Assembly (NCBI GenBank): GCA_900544205.1
Contig: UQUG01000005.1
Coordinates: 1 to 64,000, forward strand
Length of the DNA stretch: 64,000 bases
Direction: 5' to 3'
Origin: an uncultured Collinsella sp.
GTDB lineage: Bacteria; Actinomycetota; Coriobacteriia; Coriobacteriales; Coriobacteriaceae
The notes under the pieces were generated by a model. That model was given only the letters and a program-made list of their open reading frames with translations. It was not told the origin of the DNA and searched no databases. This document shows, piece after piece, positions 44,699-55,527 of this stretch. Made by a program: the position numbers and the translations under genes. Position 1 is the stretch's first letter, and every line of letters starts with the position of its first letter.

Positions 44699-45697
44699 TT
44701 GGCACGATCTTCGGGTTTCTCCACAAATCTGAATACCAAGCGACAATCAACGGGTATGCGCCCGTTGATTGTTTTCAGCCTGATTTCGGTGTTGCTGCTC
44801 ACGTTTTACATCCGCGAGGGCGAGGCGGGACCGATTCATGCCGTGCGTTCGGGCGTGACGACGATTACCTCGCCAGTGCGCTTTGTGGGTTCGGCTGTGG
44901 CGGCTCCCTTCAATGCGATCGGCAACGTGTTCTCTAACCTTACGGCGTCGCAGGACACGCTCGACGAGCTTAAGAAGCAAAACGAGGAACTGACCTCTAA
45001 GGTTGCCGAGCTCTCCGAGTCTCAAAAGACCGCCGAGCGTCTGGAGGGGCTGGTCGGCCTGCAGTCGACCTATAACCTCAAATCGACCGCTGCTCGTATC
45101 GTTGGTGCCTCGGGCGATGCCTGGACCTCGACCGTTACCATCGACAAGGGCTCTGCCGACGGCCTTACCATCAACATGCCCGTGACGAGTTCTGCCGGTG
45201 TTATCGGCCAGATCATCGAAGTCTCGGCCAAGACGTCCACCGTGCGCCTGATTGGCGACGAGAACTCGGGTGTGTCCGCCATGGTACAGGACACGCGCGC
45301 CCAGGGCATGCTGCAGGGTCAGGCTGACGGCACGCTGCGTCTTGAGTACGTGAGCGTCGACTCCGACGTTAAGGTTGGCGACATCATCGTGACCTCGGGC
45401 ATCGGCGGTGTGTTCCCCAAGGGTCTACCGCTCGGCACCGTCTCGTCGGTTGAGAAATCGGCAAACGACGTGTACTACACCATTGTGGTGCGCGCTCAGA
45501 CCACGGCCGAGAACAACGAGGAAGTGCTGGTCATTACCTCGCTGACCGATGAACAGTCGGCCTCGGATGAGGACGTGAGCACGGCCAACAGCACGCCGCA
45601 GGGAACGTCGCGCGATGCTGCAACCAAGACGAAGGACGAGAGCTCGGATGACAGTTCCGACACGTCCGAGACGACCGATTCCGGCTCGAGCGAATAG
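44699..45697 (+). CDS. mreC: Cell shape protein MreC
   Basis: The 332-aa protein has an N-terminal membrane helix (LIVFSLISVLLLTFYI), a coiled coil at about residues 75-110 (LDELKKQNEELTSKVAELSE), and the paired beta domains with VDKGSADGL-type and GDIIVTSGIGGVFPKGLPLG motifs. It links MreB to the wall-synthesis enzymes from outside the membrane. TTG start behind AAAGGTGG. The tail is Ser/Thr/Asp-rich and probably disordered. Confidence 0.94.
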   Translation: MARSSGFSTNLNTKRQSTGMRPLIVFSLISVLLLTFYIREGEAGPIHAVRSGVTTITSPVRFVGSAVAAPFNAIGNVFSNLTASQDTLDELKKQNEELTSKVAELSESQKTAERLEGLVGLQSTYNLKSTAARIVGASGDAWTSTVTIDKGSADGLTINMPVTSSAGVIGQIIEVSAKTSTVRLIGDENSGVSAMVQDTRAQGMLQGQADGTLRLEYVSVDSDVKVGDIIVTSGIGGVFPKGLPLGTVSSVEKSANDVYYTIVVRAQTTAENNEEVLVITSLTDEQSASDEDVSTANSTPQGTSRDAATKTKDESSDDSSDTSETTDSGSSE

Positions 45698-45702
45698 GGG
45701 GC

Positions 45703-46275
45703 ATGTCCATGGATCTACACGAGCAGGGGATGAGCTCCCGCACGTTTGTGATCGCCGCCATCGTGTGCGTGCTGCTGCAGGCAGGCCTGGCACCGCAGAT
45801 CTCCATTGCGGGTGGTCGCGTCAACTTCATGATTATCTTGGTGTGCCTGAGTGTGTTCTCGGGCGACCCGACCCGTGCCGTCGTGTGCGGTTTTTGCAGC
45901 GGCTTGTTTTATGACCTGTCCGCTGCTGTGCCGGTGGGCATTATGTCGCTCCTGCTGACCGTGGGTTCTTTTGCCCTGGTGCACAGCGCCGTCGGTCAGA
46001 CGGGCGGTACCCCAAGTGCGCGCGGCGTTACTGTGGGCGCCTTCGCGCTCGTCATTAATGTGATTTACAGCATCATCTTGCTGTTTATGGGTTTGGAGAC
46101 GAGCTTTGTCGTGGCGATCTTCGGCCATGCGCTGCCGTCCTCGATCCTGACGGGTCTGGTTGCCATTCCGTTTTTGATGTCCGGCGTCGTGCCGCAGTCC
46201 GGCTATGGATTCTCCGCACGTGGCGGACGCCAGACGGGTATGCGCTTTAAGCCCAAGACCCGCAAGCTCAAATAG
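45703..46275 (+). CDS. mreD: Rod shape-determining protein MreD
   Basis: The 190-aa protein has five or six membrane segments and matches MreD by size and position: between mreC and the PBP2 gene. LLQAGLAPQISIAGGRVNFMI and DPTRAVVCGFCSGLFYDL are typical of the family, in which the membrane core is conserved more than the sequence. The basic C-terminus is in the cytoplasm. Confidence 0.9.
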   Translation: MSMDLHEQGMSSRTFVIAAIVCVLLQAGLAPQISIAGGRVNFMIILVCLSVFSGDPTRAVVCGFCSGLFYDLSAAVPVGIMSLLLTVGSFALVHSAVGQTGGTPSARGVTVGAFALVINVIYSIILLFMGLETSFVVAIFGHALPSSILTGLVAIPFLMSGVVPQSGYGFSARGGRQTGMRFKPKTRKLK

Positions 46276-46288
46276 GGGAGGCCCGTAG

Positions 46289-48358
46289 ATGTCTTCCCAG
46301 TTGACGGTTATTATCGCCGGTATCGTGCTAGTTGTGGCCATCGTGGTCGCACTGGTCATCATGCGTCGCGGCGATTCCCGTTTTACCTACGATACGCAGC
46401 ATGGAACGACCCCGCGCGCCACCGAGGGCGAGGGCAATACCGCGGTGACCGCCTTTAAGGGCCGCTTTTCCATCCTCACCACGGGTGTGGGCGCGATGTT
46501 TGCGGCGCTCGCCGTCAAGCTGTGGGGCATGCAGATGGTCTCGTCGGACTATTACGAGAAGCAGGCCAATAGTAATCAGACTCGCACCGTTACCACTCCT
46601 GCTGTGCGCGGCCGCATCCTCGACCGCAATGGCGTGGCGCTTGTCCAGAACCGTCCCTCACTTGCTGTCGTGGCCTACCGCGACCTTGCCGAGGATGAGG
46701 TCCTGGTTCGCCATCTTGCCAACGTGCTTGGAATGCCTTACGTGGCGGTCCTTCGCAATATTCAGGACAATACAGAGGGCGCTCAGAGCCTGCATACCAT
46801 CGCGACGGACGTCCGTCGCTCCACGGTTGCCTATATTCAGGAGCATGCCGGCGAGTTCCCGGGCGTCAAGATTGCCGAGCGTACCGAGCGCCAGTATCCA
46901 TATGGCGAGACGGCATGCCATATCTTGGGCTATACCGGCACCATTACCTCCGAGCAGCTCGAGGCCCAGAATAAGAAAACCTCTGGCGATGATGATGCTT
47001 CTGCTGGCAAGATTACGTACCAGTCGGGCGATATCGTGGGCCAGGCGGGCGTTGAGAGCTACTACGAAAACCTGCTGCAGGGTATTCGTGGCGAGCAGAC
47101 CGTCAAGGTCGATGCCTCGGGCAATGTGACCGGTCAGGCCGGCGCCGTGCCCGCGAAGGCCGGCTCCGACATTAAGCTCACGCTCGACCTTAAGATCCAA
47201 CAGGCCTGTGAGACGGCGCTGGCGAGCGCTATCGAGCTTGCCAAGACCACTGGCTACAGCAATGCCGGCAACGGCGCTGTGGTGTGTCTCGATCCCAACA
47301 ATGGCGAGATCCTGGGCATGGCGAGCCAGCCCAAGTTCGATCCGTCCGTCTTTATCGGCGGCGTCTCAAATGACGTGTGGACCGAGCTCAATGATGACAA
47401 GGGTTCGCACCCGCTGCTCAACCGCGCCATTAGCGGACAGTACATGTCGGCCTCGACCATCAAGCCGCTCTCGGCACTGGCCGGTCTTGAGTTTGGAACC
47501 TACACTTCAACGCAGACAACCAACTGCACGGGTTATTGGACGGGTCTGGGCAAGGCTTGGGGCAAGCGCTGCTGGCTGACGTCTGGCCACGGCACCATGA
47601 CGCTGCAGTCGGGTATCGCCAACTCGTGCGACCCCGTCTTCTACGACATGGGTAAGGCGTTCTTTTATGACGAGCAACATCCCGAGGGCCTGCAGGAGGT
47701 CTTTCGTCGCTGGGGCCTAGGCAAGACCTGCGGTATCGATCTGCCGAGTGAGGGCGCGGGTCGTATTCCCGATGCCGAGTGGAAAGAGTCATACTTCACT
47801 GACGCTTCTGCCGAGGACCGCAAGTGGAATGCCGGCGATATGACCAACATTGCTATCGGCCAGGGCGACATCCTGGTGACGCCCCTGCAGATGGCGTGCG
47901 CCTATATGGGTCTTGCCAACGGCGGCAAACAGTACGTGCCTCACGTATTTTTGTCTGCCGTGTCGCGCGATGGCGACGGCGATGCCTATAAGTACAATGG
48001 CAAGGGCAAGAAGAAGCGCCTGGAGGCCAAGATCAACAGCGATTCGGATTTGGCTCTTGTTCGCAACGGCATGCACGACGTGATTTACACGGCATCGACG
48101 TCCCTGGCGGCGCACTTTGGCACCCTGACGCCGCAGGTATACGGCAAGTCGGGCACGGGCGAGAAAAGTGGCGAGGATGAATACGCGTGGTTCTGCGCCT
48201 ATGCACCGGCCGATGACCCCAAGTATGTCATCGCTACCGTCCTGGAACAGGGCGGCGGTGGCTCAGATACCGCGATGCATGTCGTGCGCGACGTGCTCGG
48301 CGTGATTTATGACGAGCCCGATACCTCTTCGGCCTCGGGCGATTCTTCGGTTCGATAG
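46289..48358 (+). CDS. mrdA: Penicillin-binding protein 2 (elongation transpeptidase)
   Basis: The 689-aa protein has an N-terminal membrane helix, a PBP dimerisation domain (RGRILDRNGVALVQNRPSL), and a transpeptidase domain with the active-site SASTIKP (SxxK), the SCD second motif (SxN position) and KSGTG third motif. It cross-links new peptidoglycan along the side wall together with RodA, whose gene follows at 10 bp. An N-terminal ~60-residue region before the second hydrophobic segment (GVGAMFAALAVKLWG) makes it slightly longer than usual. Confidence 0.94.
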   Translation: MSSQLTVIIAGIVLVVAIVVALVIMRRGDSRFTYDTQHGTTPRATEGEGNTAVTAFKGRFSILTTGVGAMFAALAVKLWGMQMVSSDYYEKQANSNQTRTVTTPAVRGRILDRNGVALVQNRPSLAVVAYRDLAEDEVLVRHLANVLGMPYVAVLRNIQDNTEGAQSLHTIATDVRRSTVAYIQEHAGEFPGVKIAERTERQYPYGETACHILGYTGTITSEQLEAQNKKTSGDDDASAGKITYQSGDIVGQAGVESYYENLLQGIRGEQTVKVDASGNVTGQAGAVPAKAGSDIKLTLDLKIQQACETALASAIELAKTTGYSNAGNGAVVCLDPNNGEILGMASQPKFDPSVFIGGVSNDVWTELNDDKGSHPLLNRAISGQYMSASTIKPLSALAGLEFGTYTSTQTTNCTGYWTGLGKAWGKRCWLTSGHGTMTLQSGIANSCDPVFYDMGKAFFYDEQHPEGLQEVFRRWGLGKTCGIDLPSEGAGRIPDAEWKESYFTDASAEDRKWNAGDMTNIAIGQGDILVTPLQMACAYMGLANGGKQYVPHVFLSAVSRDGDGDAYKYNGKGKKKRLEAKINSDSDLALVRNGMHDVIYTASTSLAAHFGTLTPQVYGKSGTGEKSGEDEYAWFCAYAPADDPKYVIATVLEQGGGGSDTAMHVVRDVLGVIYDEPDTSSASGDSSVR

Positions 48359-48367
48359 GAGGTTGCG

Positions 48368-49594
48368 ATGGATTTTTCTCCGGCGGATCTGTTCCGTTCA
48401 ACCAAGACCGGCTCTCGCAGCAGCCTGGACCGTGTCAACAAGCAACTTTCGGCCTCGCGCGGCACGTTTCGCCAAAAGGTGCATATCGGTGTGCTCGTGG
48501 CTACTGTGGCCCTCGTCGCCTACGGTGCCATCATTATCTGGTCGGCTTCGCAGTTTAAGGCCGACGCTTCGTTCTCACGCCATCTGCTGGGAATTGGAAT
48601 CGGTACGGTGCTGGCGGTGCTGGTCTGGCGTACCGACCTGCGCGGTATTTCCAATTTCTCGACGGCGTTGCTCGTCATCGACCTGATCGTGATCCTCTCG
48701 CCCAAGATTCCGGGTCTGTCCTATACAGGCGGTCTGGGCATGACGGGCTGGATCAAGATTCCCGGTATCGGCTTGACATTCCAGCCGGTTGAGCTTGCCA
48801 AGCTCATCACCATCTTCTTTATTGCTACGCTTGGCTCGCAGTATAACGGTCGCATCGATACCGTTCGTGACTACGTCAAGCTCTGCGGCATGCTGTCCAT
48901 TCCGTTTTTGGCCGTCGTTGCCATGGGCGACTTGGGCTCGGGCCTGGTCGTGCTGGTTTCGGGCGCCATCGTCATTTGTATGAGCGGTGCACGCCGCGAA
49001 TGGGTGCTGTCGACCTTGGCCCTGCTCGTGGGCCTGGTGGCCCTCGTCCTGGCGCTCGATTCGGTCTTTGATTCGTTGCTCGGCCACGATGTGCTCATCA
49101 AGCAGTATCAGATGAACCGTCTGACGGTCTTTATCGACCCCGATAATGCCGATTCGGACGATGCCTACAACCTGCAGCAGTCGCTTATCGCCGTTGGCTC
49201 GGGCGGCTTCTTTGGTAAGGGTTTGGGCCATGCGACGCAGTCGGCCGGCGGCTTTCTGCCTGAGTTCCACACCGACTTCGTCTTCGCCTTCCTGTCCGAG
49301 ACCTTTGGCTTTTGCGGTTCCTTTTTGCTCCTGTGCCTCTACGTGCTGCTTATCTTTTCGACGATTCGCGTCGCCTTTAAGTGTGAGTCGCTGTTCCTGC
49401 GTCTGTCGTGCGTAGGTATCGTCGGCATGTGGGCATTCCAGACCTTCGAGAACATCGGCATGTGCATCGGCATGATGCCGATTACCGGTATTCCGCTACC
49501 GTTTATTAGCTTTGGTTCGTCTTCGATGATGATCCAGCTGCTGACGGTGGGTATCGTACAATCCATATGGCGGCATCGTTCGGGCGCCGCGTAA
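48368..49594 (+). CDS. rodA: SEDS-family glycosyltransferase RodA
   Basis: The 408-aa protein has ten membrane segments and the SEDS signature KIPGIGLTFQPVELAKL plus HTDFVFAFLSETFGF and PITGIPLPFISFGSS. It polymerises glycan strands for side-wall growth with the preceding PBP2. The N-terminal ~45 residues are soluble. Confidence 0.95.
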   Translation: MDFSPADLFRSTKTGSRSSLDRVNKQLSASRGTFRQKVHIGVLVATVALVAYGAIIIWSASQFKADASFSRHLLGIGIGTVLAVLVWRTDLRGISNFSTALLVIDLIVILSPKIPGLSYTGGLGMTGWIKIPGIGLTFQPVELAKLITIFFIATLGSQYNGRIDTVRDYVKLCGMLSIPFLAVVAMGDLGSGLVVLVSGAIVICMSGARREWVLSTLALLVGLVALVLALDSVFDSLLGHDVLIKQYQMNRLTVFIDPDNADSDDAYNLQQSLIAVGSGGFFGKGLGHATQSAGGFLPEFHTDFVFAFLSETFGFCGSFLLLCLYVLLIFSTIRVAFKCESLFLRLSCVGIVGMWAFQTFENIGMCIGMMPITGIPLPFISFGSSSMMIQLLTVGIVQSIWRHRSGAA

Positions 49595-49612
49595 CCGCTG
49601 GAGGGGTTTGCT

Positions 49613-50542
49613 ATGAAAATTCCCGTAGATAAGCTGACCCGCGCTTTTAAGATGGGCGCGTCCGTTAAGAAGGATTCCGATACGCCGGTGCGCGTCTCGG
49701 TCTATCTGGATTCGTCCGCCTCGCGCTTTCTGGCCGAGACGGTGCGTGACGCCTTTGTGCCGCAGACGACCTCGGGCATTGTGCGCGTCGAGCGTCTGGG
49801 GGAGGAGCGAATTGCTCCAAAGACCGATACCGATGTGGTACTGGTGCTCTCGTGTGGTTCCGACCGCTTGGAGAGTGCCGTGCAGGAGCTCGTGATCGCC
49901 GGTGCGCCCGTGTGCGTGCTTGCCGAGTCTGCTGTGGAGGTGCCGTTTATCGAGGAGTCTACGCCCATGCTCGGCGTGGTAGCGGCAACCGATAAGACGT
50001 ATCTGCTCGAGACGCTTGCCCGCTGGATTCTCGGTCGCACCGACAAGGAAACGGCTTTTGCGGCGAACTTTGCCTTCATGCGCATCGCTGCGGCCAATCG
50101 TATCATCACCTCGTGCGCGCTCACCAATATGGCGACCGGTGCGCTGGTGTTTTTGCCGGGCGCCGATTATCCCGTTATGGCGCTGGCGCAGGTGGGCATG
50201 CTCTTTGAGCTCGCTGCCGTCTTTGGACGCGGCATTAAGCCCGAGCGCGGCTACGAGGTCGCGGGCGTGCTTGCCGGCGGTCTTGTGATCCGAGCGGTCA
50301 CCCGCGCACTTGTCAAGCAGACGCCGCATATTGGGTTTGCCGTCAAGGCGCTCACTGCTGCCGCGGGCACCTATGGCATGGGCCGTGCGCTCGTTTCGCT
50401 CTACGAGCGCGATGTCGACTACAGCCGTGCCAACGAGGTGGTCACTGCCACGTTCTCCCGCGTTCGCGATCTGGTGACCACGGTCGCGGGCGCTACCCGT
50501 CCTATGGCGTCCTATCAGGACGCATCAGATCTCGCTGCTTAG
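49613..50542 (+). CDS. Uncharacterised protein, DUF697-like C-terminal region
   Basis: The 309-aa protein has a soluble N-terminal ~150 residues with a Rossmann-like pattern (DVVLVLSCGSDRLESAVQELVIAGAPVCVL) and a C-terminal region from ~165 with hydrophobic helices. The segment TNMATGALVFLPGADYPVMALAQVGMLFELA resembles DUF697, found in YcjF-like and GTPase-associated proteins. No nucleotide-binding loop is visible. It is placed between rodA and the radical SAM genes with GGAGGG before the ATG. Function unknown; a wall or division link is only suggested by position. Confidence 0.7.
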   Translation: MKIPVDKLTRAFKMGASVKKDSDTPVRVSVYLDSSASRFLAETVRDAFVPQTTSGIVRVERLGEERIAPKTDTDVVLVLSCGSDRLESAVQELVIAGAPVCVLAESAVEVPFIEESTPMLGVVAATDKTYLLETLARWILGRTDKETAFAANFAFMRIAAANRIITSCALTNMATGALVFLPGADYPVMALAQVGMLFELAAVFGRGIKPERGYEVAGVLAGGLVIRAVTRALVKQTPHIGFAVKALTAAAGTYGMGRALVSLYERDVDYSRANEVVTATFSRVRDLVTTVAGATRPMASYQDASDLAA

Positions 50543-50552
50543 GGGTTTTCCG

Positions 50553-52430
50553 TTGCGCGTTGCATACCAAGACTGTTTTCATTTAATTGAGCCGTTGCTC
50601 GCCAAGGTCGAGAAGCCGAGTCGCTATATCGATCACGAGTGGGGCACGCTTTCCAAGGCCGATGCCGACTACCGTTGCTGCCTGATCTATCCGGATGTGT
50701 ACGAGGTCGGTCTGCCCAACCAGGGTATCGCCATCCTCTACAACATCCTTAACCAGGCCGAGGGCATCTCCTGCGAGCGTGGCTATGTGCCGTGGCCCGA
50801 TATGGGTGACGCTATGCGCGAGGCGGGCATTCCGCTGCTCTCGCTTGAGGGTGCAGCGCCGGTCGCTTCGTTTGATATCGTCGGTCTGCATGTGCCGCAC
50901 GAGATGGCGGTGACGAACTTCCTCGAGGCACTCGACCTCGCTGGCATTCCACTGTTGGCGGCCGACCGAGGCGAAGACGACCCTATCATCATCGCCGGCG
51001 GCCCCTCGGTGTACAACCCCGAGCCGTACGCGGCCTTCTTCGATGCCATCCTCATCGGTGAGGGCGAGGAATCGCTGCTCGAGACCTGCCAGCTGCATCG
51101 CCGCCTGCGTGACGAAGGGGTCCCGCGCGCGCAGATTGTCGAGCAGCTTGCATCCATTGCCGGCAACTACGTGCCGTCGCTCTATGAGGTTCGTCACGAC
51201 GAGCCCTGCTCGCCGCATGGCTACACCGTGCCGCGTGAGGGCAAGGATGCGCCGACCGTGGTCTACAAGCGCGTCGTCGAGGATTTCGGCGCCACGAATC
51301 CGCTGTCGCAGTCGTGCGTGCCCTATGCGCAGCTGGTCCACGACCGCCTGTCTATCGAGATCCTGCGCGGCTGCGCCCGCGGCTGTCGTTTTTGCCAGGC
51401 CGGCATGACGTATCGCCCGGTGCGCGAGCGCTCGGCCGACCAGATCGTCTCGTCGGTGATTCAGGGTCTGGAAAAGACCGGCTATGACGAGGTGTCGCTG
51501 ACCTCGCTCTCCACGACCGACCACTCCTGCATTCGCGACGTGCTCGGCAGGCTCAACCGTCGCCTGGAGGATACGGGTATTCGCGTGTCTATTCCGTCGC
51601 AGCGCCTGGATTCGTTTGGCGTGGATATGGCCGAGTCGGTCGCCGGCGAAAAGAAGGGCGGCCTGACGTTCGCGCCCGAGGCCGGCAGCCAGCGCATGCG
51701 CGACATCATTAACAAGAACGTGACCGAGGAGGACCTGGACCGTGCGGCCAAGGCGGCCTTCGAGGCCGGCTGGAACCGCATGAAGCTCTACTTTATGATG
51801 GGCCTTCCCGGCGAGCGCGACGAGGACATCGTGGCCATCGCCAATCTGGCCGATCACGTGCTGGAGCTCGGTCGTTCCGTGGTGCCCAAGGCTCGTCGCG
51901 GCTCGATCTCGGTGTCCATCTCGGTTTCGGTCTTTATCCCCAAGGCTGCCACGCCGTTCCAGTGGTGCCCGCAGCTCGACTACGACGACGTCAAGCGTCG
52001 CCAGAAGCTGCTTATCACGAGCGTTCGCAACCGTGCCGTCCGCGTTCATTACCACGATGCCGAGACCTCGCTCATCGAGGCCGCACTGTCCCGCGCCGGT
52101 CGTGACATGACGCCCGTCATCATCGACGCTTGGCGCTCGGGCTCTCGCTTTGACGCCTGGGTAGAGCATTTCTCGCTCGATAACTGGAAGGAGGCTGCTG
52201 CCAAAAACGGCATCGACCTCAATGAACTCGTGCACCTGCCCTACGAGTTGGACTGGCGCCTGCCGTGGGAGCACGTGAGCCCCGGCTGCACACGCGGCTT
52301 TCTCGAGCGCGAGTACCGTCGCTCGCTCGAGGGCGTCACGACTCCCGACTGCACCCGCACGTCGTGCACCGGCTGCGGGATCTGCCCCACGCTCCACGCC
52401 AAGAATGTATTGATGGGTGATCGCGCATGA
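50553..52430 (+). CDS. Radical SAM protein, TIGR03960-like, with B12-binding-like N-terminus
   Basis: The 625-aa protein has a B12-binding-like N-terminal domain (FDIVGLHVPHEMAVTNFLEAL, ADRGEDDPIIIAGGPSVYNPEP), then a radical SAM core with LRGCARGCRFCQAG, the C-x3-C-x2-C cluster motif. The C-terminal tail has extra Cys (TSCTGCGICPT). Proteins of this family occur with the next gene in many Gram-positive bacteria; their role is not established. It starts with TTG and ends by overlapping the next gene by 4 bp. Confidence 0.88.
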   Translation: MRVAYQDCFHLIEPLLAKVEKPSRYIDHEWGTLSKADADYRCCLIYPDVYEVGLPNQGIAILYNILNQAEGISCERGYVPWPDMGDAMREAGIPLLSLEGAAPVASFDIVGLHVPHEMAVTNFLEALDLAGIPLLAADRGEDDPIIIAGGPSVYNPEPYAAFFDAILIGEGEESLLETCQLHRRLRDEGVPRAQIVEQLASIAGNYVPSLYEVRHDEPCSPHGYTVPREGKDAPTVVYKRVVEDFGATNPLSQSCVPYAQLVHDRLSIEILRGCARGCRFCQAGMTYRPVRERSADQIVSSVIQGLEKTGYDEVSLTSLSTTDHSCIRDVLGRLNRRLEDTGIRVSIPSQRLDSFGVDMAESVAGEKKGGLTFAPEAGSQRMRDIINKNVTEEDLDRAAKAAFEAGWNRMKLYFMMGLPGERDEDIVAIANLADHVLELGRSVVPKARRGSISVSISVSVFIPKAATPFQWCPQLDYDDVKRRQKLLITSVRNRAVRVHYHDAETSLIEAALSRAGRDMTPVIIDAWRSGSRFDAWVEHFSLDNWKEAAAKNGIDLNELVHLPYELDWRLPWEHVSPGCTRGFLEREYRRSLEGVTTPDCTRTSCTGCGICPTLHAKNVLMGDRA

Positions 52431-53239
52431 GTGAGCGCCTGACCGACAACCCCTCGCTCTTTAGGCTTCGTGTTCGCTATGGCAAGCGCGATCGCCTTAA
52501 GTACCTGGGCCATCTCGAAGTGATCCATACCATTGAGCGCATCGTGCGCCGTGCGGGACTTCCCTATGCCGTCACGCAGGGCTTCTCTCCGCACATGCGC
52601 GTGGGCTTCTCTTCGGCGCTACCGGTGGGTACGTCGTCGACCTGCGAGTGGTATGACCTGTTTATGACCGAGTTCGTGGCGCTCGACGAGGCGTTTGGGC
52701 GCCTGGCTGCGGCGTCTCCGGCCGATCTGGCGCCCATCGAGGCGGCGTACATCGACGTGCGCACGCCGGCGTTGACGGCGCAGCTCACGCGCCTGTCGTA
52801 TCGCATCGACTTACACCTGGATCCCGAGGCGCCCGTAAGCGCCGACGAGGTGCGTCGTGCGATCGACACGCTGCGCGCGGATCATGGCATCGACTACGCG
52901 CGCGGCAAAAAGAGCAAGCGCTTGGATTTGGATCACACGCTCGTTGGCTATGAGCTCACGGCGGGGGAGCGCCCGGACCATTTGGTTCTCATGCTCGACA
53001 CCCATGCCGACAACGAGGGCTCTATGCGTCCGGAAATTTTGCTTTCTGCTGCTGATGTTTTGTTGCAGGGCTTGACCCCGGGCGTGGATGCACCTATTGT
53101 TTCCACCGGTATGCAAGACCTCGTGACCATCTGCTCCTACGATGTCGAGCGTCAGAATCAAGCATGCGAGGACGACGAGGGCCGACTCGTCAGCCCCATA
53201 CCTGTGCGAACTTGTGGATTTGCTCCACATACTCGTTGA
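52427..53239 (+). CDS. Radical SAM-associated protein, TIGR03936-like (DUF2344)
   Basis: The 270-aa protein has the family pattern RLRVRYGKRDRLKYLGHLEVI and GFSPHMRVGFSSALPVG. It always accompanies TIGR03960 radical SAM proteins, here with an ATGA overlap. In Firmicutes the pair is often followed by rng and the L21 genes; here rng is absent. The stop codon lies inside the rplU promoter. Confidence 0.88.
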   Translation: MSERLTDNPSLFRLRVRYGKRDRLKYLGHLEVIHTIERIVRRAGLPYAVTQGFSPHMRVGFSSALPVGTSSTCEWYDLFMTEFVALDEAFGRLAAASPADLAPIEAAYIDVRTPALTAQLTRLSYRIDLHLDPEAPVSADEVRRAIDTLRADHGIDYARGKKSKRLDLDHTLVGYELTAGERPDHLVLMLDTHADNEGSMRPEILLSAADVLLQGLTPGVDAPIVSTGMQDLVTICSYDVERQNQACEDDEGRLVSPIPVRTCGFAPHTR

Positions 53240-53264
53240 CGGGGGTATTTTCGCCTGCTACTAT
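53236..53264 (+). promoter_or_regulatory. Promoter of rplU-rpmA
   Basis: TTGACG (53236-53241) overlaps the preceding stop codon; after 17 bp comes TACTAT (53259-53264). The rplU start is 42 bp downstream. Confidence 0.65.
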
Positions 53265-53306
53265 ATTCGGCTGTTGCACTAACTGATGCATGAAGGGCAA
53301 GTAAAC

Positions 53307-53681
53307 ATGTACGCAATCGTTAACACGGGCGGCAAGCAGTACAAGGTCGCCACCGACGATGTCATCACCGTCGAGAAGATCGAGGGCAATGAGGGCGACA
53401 AGGTCACCCTGCCGGTTATCTTCCTCAACGATGGTAAGAAGATCGTCACCGATCCCGACAAGCTGGCCAAGGCCAAGGTTACCGCTCAGATCGTTGAGCA
53501 GTTCAAGGGCGAGAAGCAGCTGGTCTTCAAGTTCCACAAGCGTAAGCGCTATCGTCGTCTGAAGGGTCACCGTCAGCAGCTCACCAAGCTGAAGATCGTG
53601 AAGGTCCAGGCTACGTCCCGCGCCAAGAAGGCTGTCAAGGCAGAGGCCGAGGCTGTTGCCGAGGCTCCCGTCGCCGAGTAG
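53307..53681 (+). CDS. rplU: 50S ribosomal protein L21
   Basis: The 124-aa protein begins YAIVNTGGKQYKVATDDVI and has FKGEKQLVFKFHKRKRYRRLKGHRQ, the basic rRNA-binding segment of L21. The C-terminus carries a 20-residue Ala/Glu-rich tail beyond the usual ~103 residues. ATG at 53307 is the family start; an in-frame ATG at 53286 lacks a fitting ribosome binding site. It is transcribed with rpmA. Confidence 0.95.
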   Translation: MYAIVNTGGKQYKVATDDVITVEKIEGNEGDKVTLPVIFLNDGKKIVTDPDKLAKAKVTAQIVEQFKGEKQLVFKFHKRKRYRRLKGHRQQLTKLKIVKVQATSRAKKAVKAEAEAVAEAPVAE

Positions 53682-53714
53682 ATTACACTCGTAACGAAAG
53701 AGTAGGTATACACA

Positions 53715-53972
53715 ATGGCACACAAAAAAGGACTCGGTTCCTCCCGTAATGGCCGTGACTCCCGCGGTCAGCGCCTTGGCACGAAGCGCTATGCCGGCCA
53801 GACGGTAACCACGGGCACGATTCTCGTCCGTCAGCACGGCACGCACATCCACCCGGGTGAGAACGTTGGCCGTGGTAAGGACGACACGCTGTTCGCGCTG
53901 GTCGACGGTACCGTTGAGTTCCACAAGGGTATCAAGCACAGGGTCAGCGTACGCCCGCTCGCGAACGCGTAA
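53715..53972 (+). CDS. rpmA: 50S ribosomal protein L27
   Basis: The 85-aa protein starts [20 protein letters not shown], the conserved N-terminus that reaches toward the peptidyl-transferase centre, and has [19 protein letters not shown]. It has no N-terminal extension of the kind removed by the Prp protease in Firmicutes, and no prp/ysxB gene lies between rplU and rpmA. Confidence 0.96.
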   Translation: MAHKKGLGSSRNGRDSRGQRLGTKRYAGQTVTTGTILVRQHGTHIHPGENVGRGKDDTLFALVDGTVEFHKGIKHRVSVRPLANA

Positions 53973-53997
53973 TTCACCCTTCATAGAGCACATATGT

Positions 53998-54041
53998 GGG
54001 AGGCACTTGAGTTTTAGGATTCAAGGGTCTCCCTCTTTTTT
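53998..54041 (+). terminator. Terminator-like hairpin between rpmA and obgE
   Basis: GGGAGGCACTTGA (53998-54010) pairs with TCAAGGGTCTCCC (54021-54033) except at two positions, followed by TCTTTTTT. The obgE ribosome binding site lies immediately downstream, so it may reduce rather than stop read-through. Confidence 0.7.
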
Positions 54042-54045
54042 GTAG

Positions 54046-55524
<1,479 letters not shown>

Positions 55525-55527
55525 GCC

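Noticed and set aside
50583..52397. 604-aa minus-strand frame over the radical SAM gene
   Set aside because: The radical SAM protein on the plus strand has all family motifs; the antisense frame shows none.
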